This document shows, one piece after another, positions 1 through 8,186 of a stretch of 64,000 bases of DNA. Source of the DNA: Erythrobacter insulae (lineage in GTDB: Bacteria > Pseudomonadota > Alphaproteobacteria > Sphingomonadales > Sphingomonadaceae). The translations under genes and the position numbers were made by a program. A model generated the notes under the pieces. It did not search any database. It saw only the letters and a program-made list of their open reading frames with translations, and was not told the DNA's origin. The stretch is taken from contig NZ_VHJK01000001.1 of the NCBI RefSeq assembly GCF_007004095.1, positions 1,492,501 to 1,556,500 of the forward strand. The letters are read 5' to 3'. Every line of letters begins with the position of its first letter. Positions within the stretch are counted from its first letter, which is position 1.

Positions 1-713
1 CGGCGCGCTTTATCGAAAATTTGCGCCGGGATATCGGGCTTTATGGTGTGCGGTCCGCGGTGCCATTTGCAATCCGCAAGCTGATGTTGTCTGCTCTGCC
101 AGACCCGTTGCGGCTGGCTCTTAAACGGTCACGCCCGGATTACGCTCGATTACACTATGAAGGCGTCCAATTCCTGAACGATGAATTCGCAGAGAAAGTT
201 CGTGCTGCGAAACGGCGATATCTCGCGGATCTTCCTGTCGATGAAGTGCACACTGCCAATGTCAGGACGCTCGATTCCCTGCCGAACCAGCGGGCTTTTG
301 ATTTGATGTATCGCCAGCGGGCCAACATCGGATTGGAAGGGCGCAGCCCTATGTTCACGCGGCAATTCATCGAGTTTTGTTGCTCTGTGCCGGAAGATCT
401 CAAATTTCGCGGTGGGCGGACCAAGTGGCTGCATAGGGAGGCTATGCGCGGATTGATGCCCGACTGCGTGACAGACCGGGAAGACAAAGCGAGCTTTCCC
501 GAGCGAAAGCACGATGCGTCCATACGATCCCTATGCGAGAAAGCAGCGGGTGAAGAGCTCGCCCCCATAATAGATGCCAAACGGTTCACCGCATTCTGCG
601 CTCTGCGCGAGGGTGAAAACATTGACGATTCATGGGGTCGGCCGTATTGGGGAGCCTATTCGGTAGCGCAATTCTTAAAGAATATTTCGTACATTCCGAC
701 CACCAAAGGCTGA
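1..713 (+). CDS. Asparagine-synthetase-like lasso cyclase (C protein), C-terminal part, cut by left edge
   Basis: The reading frame is open from the first base, so this is the C-terminal ~237 residues of a larger protein. The segment YRQRANIGLEGRSPMFTRQF followed by K-W-L-H-R-E and EDKASFPERKH matches the C-terminal synthetase domain of asparagine synthase (R..P..D..F, then K..LR.A). In lasso peptide clusters the C protein activates the ring-closing Asp/Glu with ATP and forms the macrolactam with Gly1. The stop overlaps the start of the precursor gene (TGATG), so the two are translationally coupled. The N-terminal part and PP-loop lie outside the window. Lasso assignment rests on the neighbours; by itself it is only asparagine-synthase-like. 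Confidence 0.85.
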   Translation, partial: ARFIENLRRDIGLYGVRSAVPFAIRKLMLSALPDPLRLALKRSRPDYARLHYEGVQFLNDEFAEKVRAAKRRYLADLPVDEVHTANVRTLDSLPNQRAFDLMYRQRANIGLEGRSPMFTRQFIEFCCSVPEDLKFRGGRTKWLHREAMRGLMPDCVTDREDKASFPERKHDASIRSLCEKAAGEELAPIIDAKRFTAFCALREGENIDDSWGRPYWGAYSVAQFLKNISYIPTTKG

Positions 714-853
714 TGATCTTGCAAAAGAAAACAACTTACGCTTCACCAAAGCTGACAGATTATGGCTCCGTTCGCAATTTGACCGGCGGCAGCGTTGGCG
801 GGACAAATGATTCCGGCGGAAGTCTGGATGGCGGCAAATCTACAATGATGTGA
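713..853 (+). CDS. Lasso-peptide-type RiPP precursor, 46 residues
   Basis: Starts at the ATG that overlaps the stop of the cyclase gene (TGATG, 711-715), with a weak AAAGG about 5 bases upstream. An in-frame upstream start at 632 would overlap the cyclase and is less likely. The N-terminal part carries the lasso leader pattern Y-x2-P-x-L-x3-G: Y9, P12, L14, G18, then V20-R-N-L-T24. Thr24 fits the conserved penultimate leader Thr, giving a leader of residues 1-25 and a 21-residue core from Gly26, beginning GSVGGTNDSGG. Asp33 would then be core position 8, a usual ring-closing position (8-membered G1-D8 ring). The tail has Lys42 and ends STMM, with no aromatic residue. Leader, length and neighbours are seen; cleavage site and ring are inferred. 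Confidence 0.8.
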   Translation: MILQKKTTYASPKLTDYGSVRNLTGGSVGGTNDSGGSLDGGKSTMM

Positions 854-899
854 GTGGATCTTTCAGGTTCGCTATTACTGCCACCGCAGAGGGCTTAGT

Positions 900-924
900 C
901 ATTGAAATTAAGTGATTTTCAATG
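900..924 (+). promoter_or_regulatory. Hairpin burying the start codon of the methyltransferase gene
   Basis: CATTGAAA (900-907) and TTTCAATG (917-924) form a perfect 8-bp stem with a 9-base loop. The 3' arm contains the ATG (922-924) of the next gene, which also lacks a good ribosome binding site. This could lower translation of the enzyme relative to the precursor upstream. Functional role is inferred. Confidence 0.4.
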
Positions 925-2052
925 GTAGGCTATCTTTCGGAACATATTCAATATCTCCGCCTGCCGCACCGCAGCGATCTGTATCGCGCGGCCATATCGC
1001 GCTCCCTCCCAGTTGGCAGCACGGTCGCAGATCTCGGCTGCGGCGTGGGTGTTTTAGGCATCTTTTGTCTTGAGGCTGGTGCAGCGCATGTGTGGGGCAT
1101 CGACAGCAGCGACGCGATCCATCTTGCAAAAGAGACCGTTCGCAAAGCCGGCCTAAGCGAGCGCTATACCTGCGTCGCGGATACAACATTTTACACAGAC
1201 CTCCATGAACCGGTCGATGCGCTGATCTGCGATCATATCGGATATTTCGGCATTGATTACGGCATCGTTGATATGATGCGTGACGCCGCCAGCCGGATGC
1301 TGAAGCCGGGCGGTGTTTTGATGCCAGACCGGATCCGGTTGCACCTCGCAGGGGTGTCATCTGACACGTGTTTGGACGAGGCCTCTGCTTGGTCCAAAGA
1401 CGGCATTCCTGATCCTTTTCACTGGATCGATGAGCAGGCGAGAAATTCCAAATACGCGCACGATTTTGCGGCGGAGGAATTGTGCAGCGATAGCTTCGAA
1501 TTGGGCGAGATAGAGTTGAGTGATGCCGTATCGGATTACTTCTCTTTCACAGCTGAGCTGCTCGCGGCACGCGCTTGCCGATTTGATGGCTTGGCAGGAT
1601 GGTTTAGCGCCCATCTCGGCGGCGGCGTGTGGATGACGAACTCACCATTAGATGCGCAAAGCATAAAACGATCGCAGGCATTCTTTCCAGTTACAGAGCC
1701 ATTCCAGGTCGAACAAGGCGACCGGATAGGCATCGCTTTTCGGGCGCGATCTGACGGGCAATTTCTTGCCTGGAATGTTACGCCTCCCGGCGGCGCGCCG
1801 GTTCAAAAACAGTCGACTTGGGCAAATGCGGCCCTTGCGAAACGTGATCTGACATCTGCCGGGAACGCACCGATTGAGCTTAGCGAGAAAGGCACCGCAT
1901 TTGCCTATATCGTGTCGCTGGTCGACGGTCAGCGCACAGCTGCGGAAATAGAGGCAGAGGTCATGCGGGACCGGCCAGATCTGATGCCAAGCGATCAGGC
2001 GACGCGGGATTTTGTTCGCAGCGTCCTAAGGCGTTATGCGGTTCATGACTAA
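922..2052 (+). CDS. PRMT-fold SAM methyltransferase with C-terminal PqqD-like domain
   Basis: 376 residues. SAM-binding motif I VADLGCGVG is at 35-43 with the acidic motif II residue Asp61. The segment CDHIGYFGIDYG (103-114) followed by MLKPGGVLMPDR (126-137) has the layout of protein arginine methyltransferases, but the two glutamates of the PRMT double-E loop (S-E-x-M-G-Y ... E) are not conserved, so arginine is a doubtful substrate. A beta-barrel-like region follows. The last ~65 residues (I-E-L-S-E-K-G-T-A-F ... VDGQRTAAEI ... F-V-R-S-V-L) look like a PqqD/RRE domain, which would bind the precursor leader. The gene sits between the precursor and kinase genes, so a RiPP tailoring role is likely. 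Target residue unknown. Confidence 0.72.
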   Translation: MVGYLSEHIQYLRLPHRSDLYRAAISRSLPVGSTVADLGCGVGVLGIFCLEAGAAHVWGIDSSDAIHLAKETVRKAGLSERYTCVADTTFYTDLHEPVDALICDHIGYFGIDYGIVDMMRDAASRMLKPGGVLMPDRIRLHLAGVSSDTCLDEASAWSKDGIPDPFHWIDEQARNSKYAHDFAAEELCSDSFELGEIELSDAVSDYFSFTAELLAARACRFDGLAGWFSAHLGGGVWMTNSPLDAQSIKRSQAFFPVTEPFQVEQGDRIGIAFRARSDGQFLAWNVTPPGGAPVQKQSTWANAALAKRDLTSAGNAPIELSEKGTAFAYIVSLVDGQRTAAEIEAEVMRDRPDLMPSDQATRDFVRSVLRRYAVHD

Positions 2053-2905
2053 TCTGAAAGTCTGCTCCCCCAGACCTCAGGCTGCGCTTGGGACTGCTGC
2101 CTATGACAGGTGGCTGTCTCCGGATCATGAATGTCTGTGTGAGTTCCACCGGGAAGCCTCAGGGTTTTTGCTGCGCTTCCCCGGAGAAGCTGATTTTCTG
2201 ATCGATAACGCTTTGACCACGGCCGTGGCTTGGCCGGTGCCGGACGCGCAAAGAGGCATCGAGCGCAGGCTGTTTGAAAATTCGATCCAGCCGCTCTTGG
2301 GAAATCACGCTGGTGGCCTGTTTCTTCATGGCAGCGGGGTTCGCACCGATTTCGGCGCAGCTGTGATGCTGGGCAATTCACGCAGCGGCAAAACGACGCT
2401 TGCGGGCTTTCTTGCCAAACACGGCAATCCGTACATGACTGAAGACGTCGTCGATCTTGCCCAGAGCGGAGATGAATTCCGGCTGCGATCCAAAGCCTCT
2501 GCGCTCCGCCTGTTCAGGGATAGCGCCGAACACTTGCTGGGGGAAACCATTGAGATTTCGGTCGAGGGCGGCAAGCAACCTTTGAAAGCAACCGAAGGTC
2601 TGCCGTTTTCAAGCGGTTCGCAGCGTGTATCAGCCATTTTTTTGCTCGGCGATGATCATGGCGCTGAGATTTCGGTCCATCGATTACGATCCGCTGCTGC
2701 TTTGCCAGCCTTGATGCCTCATGCTTTTATTCTTGATGTTGAGGATCGGCCAAGGCTCCGCGGGCATTTTGATCGGCTCGCGGATCTGGCTGACAGAGTG
2801 CCGGTATATACCCTCGATTACCCCCGCGAATATTCGGCTTTGCCGCAGGTTCGGGCTGCGATATTGGAAGCGTTAGAAGGGATGTCTGCCGATGCAACTG
2901 AATGA
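2036..2905 (+). CDS. HPr-kinase-like P-loop protein, candidate lasso peptide kinase
   Basis: 289 residues, overlapping the end of the methyltransferase gene. The Walker A motif GNSRSGKTT is at 113-121, and MTEDVVDL at 134-141 matches the acidic motif after the P-loop of HPr kinase (HprK) C-terminal domains. The N-terminal HprK domain is absent, as in HprK-like proteins of RiPP loci. Homologues in paeninodin- and syanodin-type lasso clusters phosphorylate a Ser near the precursor C-terminus; here the tail offers Ser43 and Thr44. An alternative start is the ATG at 2045; the TAAGG at 2027-2031 lies close to the first one. The kinase role is inferred from family and context. Confidence 0.75.
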   Translation: MRFMTNLKVCSPRPQAALGTAAYDRWLSPDHECLCEFHREASGFLLRFPGEADFLIDNALTTAVAWPVPDAQRGIERRLFENSIQPLLGNHAGGLFLHGSGVRTDFGAAVMLGNSRSGKTTLAGFLAKHGNPYMTEDVVDLAQSGDEFRLRSKASALRLFRDSAEHLLGETIEISVEGGKQPLKATEGLPFSSGSQRVSAIFLLGDDHGAEISVHRLRSAAALPALMPHAFILDVEDRPRLRGHFDRLADLADRVPVYTLDYPREYSALPQVRAAILEALEGMSADATE

Positions 2906-3173
2906 CCGATTTGCCGCTTCAGATGATGTGGTCGCCAAACAGGTTGGCGGTGAGACTGTGTTGCTCGATTTGGCGAGCGGCCAATATTTTGGCCTTGATC
3001 TGGTTGGTGGGCGCATTTGGGAATTGTTTGGCGAGGCATCGCAAAGCCTATCAAGCCTGTCCGACGCCATCGAAGCAGAATTTGACGCGCCGCGCAGTGT
3101 TATCGAAACAGACATCCGCGCGCTGCTGGTTGATCTGAAAGACCGAGAATTGATCGCGCCGCAGCCGGAGTGA
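2892..3173 (+). CDS. PqqD-family RRE protein (lasso B1)
   Basis: 93 residues with the PqqD pattern: V-L-L-D-L-x-S-G-Q-Y-F-G-L-D near residues 24-37, then G-G-R-I-W-E-L-F, and a helical C-terminal part with D-x-E-x3-D-I-R-A-L-L-V-D-L. PqqD-like domains (RiPP recognition elements) bind the leader of the precursor and bring it to the B2 protease and the tailoring enzymes. It overlaps the end of the kinase gene by 14 bases and has AGAAGGG about 10 bases upstream of the ATG. It is the last gene of the rightward cluster and converges on the ABC exporter gene. Confidence 0.85.
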   Translation: MQLNDRFAASDDVVAKQVGGETVLLDLASGQYFGLDLVGGRIWELFGEASQSLSSLSDAIEAEFDAPRSVIETDIRALLVDLKDRELIAPQPE

Positions 3174-3188
3174 AACGTCAACCGCCGA

Positions 3189-4856
3189 TCACAGCGCTCC
3201 GGTTACATCGGTCACAGCATCCGCCGAAACCTTGAGCACTCTGTCAGCCAGTGCGAGGCTGGCTGGCCGGTGGGTTATGATGATGACCGTGCGGCCTTTC
3301 AGAGCCTCGATACAATCTTCGACAAATGCGGCTTCGCTATCGAGATCGTACATGCTGGTCGCTTCATCCAGAATGTAGATTGGCGGATCGCGGTATAGCG
3401 CACGGGCCAGCGCCACGCGCTGGCCTTGGCCGCCTGACAAACGGATGCCGTGATCGCCGATTTCTGTTTCCAATCCTTGTGGCAAATCGGAAATGAAGCG
3501 TTCTGCCTGGGCAAGCCTGACCGCGCGAGCGATGGCCGCTGCGCTGTTGTCGTCAGAATGCCGGTCTTGCCCGAATGCGATATTGTCAGCAATTGTACCG
3601 TTAAACAGCAGTGCACGTTGCGGGACATAGCCAAATTGGCGACGCAGGCTTTGAATTTGCAGCGCGCCGATATCTTGCCCGTCGAGCAGAATCTGGCCGC
3701 TGTCAGGTGCATAAAATCGCAACAGCAATTTCACGAGGGTTGATTTGCCAACGCCGTTATCGCCGGTAAGTGCGATGATCTCACCCGGTTGAATTTGCAG
3801 ATCCAGACCGCAGAGCACGGCGGGGCGCCCTGGATATGTGAAATGGACGTTTTGCAATTCAATCCGCCCGTTTGCCCGATCCGGCGTGATGCCTGAATTG
3901 TGGCCGCTTTCCAATTCCATTTCGAGCACAGATTGGAGCCTGGAAAGAGTGCCGCGCGCTGTTTGGTATCGCCCGTAAATATCGGCCAATCCGCCCACTG
4001 GACGCGTGAGCAATGCGGCGTAAAGCAAGAACGCAAACAATTCGCCGGGGCTTTGTTCCCCGCTCGCAAGCGCGGTGCTGCCAAGAGCAAGCACGGCGAT
4101 AGCGGCCAATGCAGAAATCAGTGCGACGATGGGGGATATGAACGCTCTGATCCGGGCTTTTCGAAAGGCGATCGCCTGCGATGTCAGAACAGTTTTCGAA
4201 TACCGTGTCCGATGATCTTCTTCGCTTGCGAATGCCTTGATCGCGGGGATCATCGCAAGGTCGCTTTCCGCAGTCGCAAAAACAGCGACTTCGGCTCTGC
4301 GGGCTTGGCGTGCAAGGATACGCAGGCGGCGGCCGACAAGCTTCATGGCAACGAAAAACAACGGGAGGAGAATAGGGATCAAGACTGCGACGTAAGGGTT
4401 AATCAGGAACAATACGATTACAGCACCGCCCGCCGTCAGCAGCATCGACGGTGCGGTAGCGAGTGTCGTTGCCAAAAAGCTGCTGAGATTGCCGACCTCG
4501 TATGTCATCAGCGCGAGCAGATCGCCGCTGCTGCGCTTTTCATGAAAAGACATCGGCATGAGACTGACGTGATCGTAGATTTCTTGGCGCAAGCCGGTGA
4601 GGATTCTGAGCGACGCCGCAGATGACGCGATTGTTGAGAGGATGCTTAATCCTGTCATGGCGACCAGCGCGAGGATCAGCAGATAAAGGGTTTGATCTAG
4701 GCTTTGGCTTTGGCCCGTCACCATGCCGCCGATCACCTGTCCAGCGAGCCAAGGAATTGCCAAGGTCGCAAGTGAGCCGAGCAGAGTGAGGCCGCTGATC
4801 AATAGCAATTCGGCGCGAAACTGCTTTGCGCGCTGCCAGAGGAACTCAAATGTCAT
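3189..4856 (-). CDS. ABC exporter with fused membrane and ATPase domains (lasso D-like)
   Basis: 555 residues. The first ~310 hold six predicted membrane helices of an ABC type I exporter. The ATPase domain has Walker A GDNGVGKST (around residue 365), the Q-loop GYVPQ, signature LSGGQ, Walker B IYILDEATS and the H-loop THRPAS. It would form a homodimer in the inner membrane. In lasso clusters such a transporter exports the mature peptide and gives immunity. Its start overlaps the stop of the nucleotidyltransferase gene (ATGA), so the two are one operon converging on the biosynthetic genes. A general lipid or drug exporter is possible, but the location favours peptide export. Confidence 0.82.
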   Translation of the reverse strand: MTFEFLWQRAKQFRAELLLISGLTLLGSLATLAIPWLAGQVIGGMVTGQSQSLDQTLYLLILALVAMTGLSILSTIASSAASLRILTGLRQEIYDHVSLMPMSFHEKRSSGDLLALMTYEVGNLSSFLATTLATAPSMLLTAGGAVIVLFLINPYVAVLIPILLPLFFVAMKLVGRRLRILARQARRAEVAVFATAESDLAMIPAIKAFASEEDHRTRYSKTVLTSQAIAFRKARIRAFISPIVALISALAAIAVLALGSTALASGEQSPGELFAFLLYAALLTRPVGGLADIYGRYQTARGTLSRLQSVLEMELESGHNSGITPDRANGRIELQNVHFTYPGRPAVLCGLDLQIQPGEIIALTGDNGVGKSTLVKLLLRFYAPDSGQILLDGQDIGALQIQSLRRQFGYVPQRALLFNGTIADNIAFGQDRHSDDNSAAAIARAVRLAQAERFISDLPQGLETEIGDHGIRLSGGQGQRVALARALYRDPPIYILDEATSMYDLDSEAAFVEDCIEALKGRTVIIITHRPASLALADRVLKVSADAVTDVTGAL

Positions 4857-6172
4857 CGTGATCGGCCCAGCAACATTCTTGCCGCTGCGTCAAGCATTCT
4901 GCGCAAGTGCAGGGCGGCCAAAGGCAGGTGATCACTTTCGGGATAGCGCTCGCCCATAAATGTCCGGTCGGGCAGCACCCGCTCTGTGATCAGTTTCAGC
5001 TTTGCCGAAAATGTCGGCGCAGCGGCAAAGTCCATTTTGAACCGGTGCACAGTGGAAGTGGAGGACGCGTAATAAATGCAAATGATCCCGTCCTCGTTGG
5101 CGGCTTCCTCCAGCTTGCCAAGGCCGTCCGGCGGGCATTGGGTGCCTAGCATCTGACTGGCGAAATCCAGTGCCGAGGCAACCGCTTTTGCCGCCCCCCA
5201 ATTTTTGGAAATGCGGGCCAGATTTTGCCAGTCCTGCGGCGTGAAGTCTGCGGCCAGATAATGGAGATCAAGCGCCCAGATCAACCTGTCGCCGTCCAAC
5301 ACCTTGCCGTCTTCGATATGATAGCCGAACGCCTCGTGCCCGGTCCGATTGATGCAGATTTGAATAAAGCTGTCGATGGGCCCTGTGCCCACAGCTTGCG
5401 AGGATAATCGCGGCAAGGGCATCGTCCGTTGGCGTGGGTGATCGCGCCCGATGGCTGCTGCAATCGCCATGCTGGAGCTGGCATCCCAATGCAGATCGAC
5501 TTGATGCGTGAAGCCTGATCGCGAATGACAGACCCACGTTTCCTGCAAGGCGCGCTTGTCGCGGCCAGATTGAAAGCCGCATTGGAGGAAGATACGCCGC
5601 ACATTTTCGCGGCTCATGCTCTCAATCAACAAGTCGGTATCGCCGCGTCGGCGCAAGGCTGGATCTTGATACACAGAATAGGCGAGCGCGGTGCCCTTCA
5701 TCATGATTGTCTGAAAGTCTGCGTGATGAAGACGATCAATAAGCCGTGTGATTGCGGCCGCATGGTCGCTTTCCCAAATCGCCTGCAAGCGTGCCTGATC
5801 GGACAAGGCCTTTGAAAGAGGTGAGGGCCAATTGGGTGCCTTTGTGTCGCTTTGTGCGATCAACAGCGCGATGCCGTGATATTCCAGCCGCTGTGTCGCA
5901 AGGGCGATGACATCCGCACCGGTCAGATCATCAGGCCACGCGGGGATAGGCGCACCTGCCAATATACCGCGCACACATAGCGCGAAATAGCGATCAATGG
6001 CTTCGGCCTGTGTCATAATACGATACGCTGGTTTGATACCCCGAAGCTGCGGACGCAAGTATGCGGGATTGAGCCGATTTTGGCCAGTGCCCGCATCAAC
6101 AAAACGGCTATCGCGGGCTTTTTGGTCACAAGGAGCCTGCGGGCGGTGTCTAGGCGCGGTCATGATAGCCAT
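4853..6172 (-). CDS. Nucleotidyltransferase family protein (NTP_transf_5 type), lasso cluster accessory
   Basis: About 439 residues. The central motif IMMKGTALAYSVYQDPALRR then G-D-T-D-L-L-I is the signature of the uncharacterised nucleotidyltransferase family PF14907 (G..L.....RR.GDTDLL, with two metal-binding Asp). The family recurs in lasso clusters that carry an HprK-like kinase, where its role is not settled. The start at 6172 is preferred because AAGGGG lies just upstream; ATGs at 6205 and 6163 are alternatives. It is co-transcribed with the ABC exporter (ATGA overlap) and diverges from rfbD. Confidence 0.72.
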   Translation of the reverse strand: MAIMTAPRHRPQAPCDQKARDSRFVDAGTGQNRLNPAYLRPQLRGIKPAYRIMTQAEAIDRYFALCVRGILAGAPIPAWPDDLTGADVIALATQRLEYHGIALLIAQSDTKAPNWPSPLSKALSDQARLQAIWESDHAAAITRLIDRLHHADFQTIMMKGTALAYSVYQDPALRRRGDTDLLIESMSRENVRRIFLQCGFQSGRDKRALQETWVCHSRSGFTHQVDLHWDASSSMAIAAAIGRDHPRQRTMPLPRLSSQAVGTGPIDSFIQICINRTGHEAFGYHIEDGKVLDGDRLIWALDLHYLAADFTPQDWQNLARISKNWGAAKAVASALDFASQMLGTQCPPDGLGKLEEAANEDGIICIYYASSTSTVHRFKMDFAAAPTFSAKLKLITERVLPDRTFMGERYPESDHLPLAALHLRRMLDAAARMLLGRSR

Positions 6173-6252
6173 TGACCCCTTAAGACGGTGCTGCAATGCC
6201 ATCATCCTGTCAGCGGATTGGCTCTGACGCTGACCGGTGTGGTGGAGTGTTC

Positions 6253-7122
6253 ATGAAAGTTCTTATCACAGGTGCAAAGGGGCAGCTGGGCGGCGCTTTA
6301 CAGCGGACCGCGCCGGATCACGCAACCATTGTAGCGGTCGATCGCGAAGGTTGTGATCTGACCGACACGGCTGCTTTGCGGGCTCTGATTATGTCACAGG
6401 CCCCCGATATAGTGATCAATGCGGCTGCATACACCGCCGTTGATAAAGCCGAAAGTGATGAACCACTGGCCCGTGCCATAAACGCAGATGCTGTGGGCGT
6501 TATGGCAAAAACTCTGGATGATACGGGCGGCAAGCTGGTGCATGTGTCGACCGATTTTGTGTTCGATGGCCAGTCTGCACGTGCGTATCGGCCTGATGAT
6601 GAGCGGGCGCCGCTATCGGTTTATGGCCGAACCAAAGCCGCGGGTGAAGATCATTTGCGCGCCAGTGATGTGCTCGTTCGCACAGGCTGGGTTTACGAAG
6701 CGGGCGGGGCTAATTTCGTGCTCACCATGACCCGCCTCATGAATGAGCGTGATGAGATTGGCGTTGTGGCAGACCAAATCGGCGCGCCGACTTGGGCAAC
6801 AGGTTTGGCGCGTGTGATTTGGGGTCTGATTGGGCGCGAGGCGCAAGGCACATTCCATCACAGCGACGCGGGTGTCGCCAGCTGGTATGATTTTGCCGTT
6901 GCGATTGCCGAAGAAGCGTCAGAGATTGGCCTTATTCAAAACCTGCCCCGCATCAATCCGATAACAACGAGCGATTACCCCACACCGGCAAAGCGACCGT
7001 CATTCTCATTGCTAGATTGCAGCACAACCCGCGCTGCACTGGCGGATGACCCGGCGCACGGTACGGCCCACTGGCGCACTCATCTTCGCATGATGCTGAA
7101 AGAGGAAAAAGCCCTTGGCTAA
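6253..7122 (+). CDS. rfbD: dTDP-4-dehydrorhamnose reductase
   Basis: 289 residues. It catalyses the NAD(P)H-dependent last step to dTDP-L-rhamnose. The N-terminal Rossmann motif GAKGQLGG, the V-S-T-D-F-V-F-D-G segment and the catalytic Y-G-R-T-K (YxxxK) are visible. The ATG at 6253 is chosen because GGTGGAG precedes it by about 5 bases; an upstream ATG at 6196 would add an unlikely 19-residue tail. It overlaps rfbB by 8 bases. rfbA and rfbC, needed for the full pathway, are not in the window. Confidence 0.93.
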   Translation: MKVLITGAKGQLGGALQRTAPDHATIVAVDREGCDLTDTAALRALIMSQAPDIVINAAAYTAVDKAESDEPLARAINADAVGVMAKTLDDTGGKLVHVSTDFVFDGQSARAYRPDDERAPLSVYGRTKAAGEDHLRASDVLVRTGWVYEAGGANFVLTMTRLMNERDEIGVVADQIGAPTWATGLARVIWGLIGREAQGTFHHSDAGVASWYDFAVAIAEEASEIGLIQNLPRINPITTSDYPTPAKRPSFSLLDCSTTRAALADDPAHGTAHWRTHLRMMLKEEKALG

Positions 7123-8182
7123 TCTACTTGTGACCGGAGGCGCTGGCTTTATTGGCGGCAACTTCGTGCATTTCTGGAATGCAAAGCATCCCGATGATGT
7201 TGTTATCGTGCTGGATGCGCTGACCTATGCGGGCAACCGTTCGACCCTCGATGGCGCGCCGCGATGCGAGCTTGTCGTTGGCGATATTCGCGATACGGAT
7301 TTGGTTAAGAAGCTGCTGCGCGAACAGGCGATCGACACGATCGTTCATTTCGCGGCCGAGAGCCACGTTGATCGTTCAATCACCGGACCTGATGCGTTCA
7401 TCGACACCAATATCCTTGGCACGAACAGCCTATTGAAAGCGGCGCGGGCGGTGTGGATTGATGGTGATGGCCGCGATCATCGTTTTCACCATATCTCGAC
7501 CGACGAGGTGTTCGGTTCGCTATCGATGGATGATCCTGCGTTCAGCGAAACTACGCCCTATGCCCCCAATTCCCCGTATTCTGCATCGAAAGCGGCATCT
7601 GATCATCTGGTCCGCGCGTACCACCACACATATGGTCTGAATGTGACAACCAGCAATTGTTCCAACAATTACGGTCCTTATCAATATCCGGAAAAGCTGA
7701 TTCCGCTGTTCTTCTTGAATGCGTTATCGGGCAAGCCGCTGCCGATATATGGCGATGGTATGAATGTCCGCGATTGGCTGCACGTCGAAGACCATTGCCG
7801 CGGTATCGAGGCATGCCTTGAAAAAGGGGTGCCGGGCGAAACCTACAATATTGGCGGCGGCGCAGAATTGCCCAATATGGCCGTAATCGATGCGGTTTGC
7901 AGAGAAGTTGATCTCGCGTTTGCGGACATTGATGGGCTTGATGCGCGATATCCGTCTGCCCCGGCGGCGAAAGGGCAAAACAGCGACAGTCTGAAAACCT
8001 TTGTCACTGATCGCGCCGGGCACGACAGGCGTTATGCAATAGATGAAAGCAAGGCGCGATCCGAGCTCGGCTATAGCGCGTCACACAGTTTCGATGACGG
8101 CCTGCATCAAACGCTGCGCTGGTATCTTGATAATGAACACTGGTGGCGGCCGCTGATGTCTGACCAATCTGGCACGCGATAG
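7115..8182 (+). CDS. rfbB: dTDP-glucose 4,6-dehydratase
   Basis: 355 residues. It converts dTDP-glucose to dTDP-4-keto-6-deoxyglucose, the precursor of dTDP-rhamnose. NAD-binding GGAGFIGG is at the N-terminus, followed by S-T-D-E-V-F-G, the catalytic Y-S-A-S-K, and N-N-Y-G-P-Y-Q-Y-P-E-K-L-I-P, all diagnostic. The start codon is TTG at 7115, with AGAGGA 9 bases upstream, inside the end of rfbD. Length is normal for the family. Confidence 0.95.
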   Translation: MANLLVTGGAGFIGGNFVHFWNAKHPDDVVIVLDALTYAGNRSTLDGAPRCELVVGDIRDTDLVKKLLREQAIDTIVHFAAESHVDRSITGPDAFIDTNILGTNSLLKAARAVWIDGDGRDHRFHHISTDEVFGSLSMDDPAFSETTPYAPNSPYSASKAASDHLVRAYHHTYGLNVTTSNCSNNYGPYQYPEKLIPLFFLNALSGKPLPIYGDGMNVRDWLHVEDHCRGIEACLEKGVPGETYNIGGGAELPNMAVIDAVCREVDLAFADIDGLDARYPSAPAAKGQNSDSLKTFVTDRAGHDRRYAIDESKARSELGYSASHSFDDGLHQTLRWYLDNEHWWRPLMSDQSGTR

Positions 8183-8186
8183 AATC

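Noticed and set aside
632-712. Upstream extension of the precursor gene to the ATG at 632
   Set aside because: It would overlap the cyclase gene by 82 bases and precede the leader motif with an unrelated hydrophobic stretch; the ATG at 713 gives the usual leader length.
3900-4625. 241-codon open frame antisense to the ABC exporter gene
   Set aside because: The ABC protein has all ATPase and membrane motifs; the antisense frame is highly charged without domain pattern.
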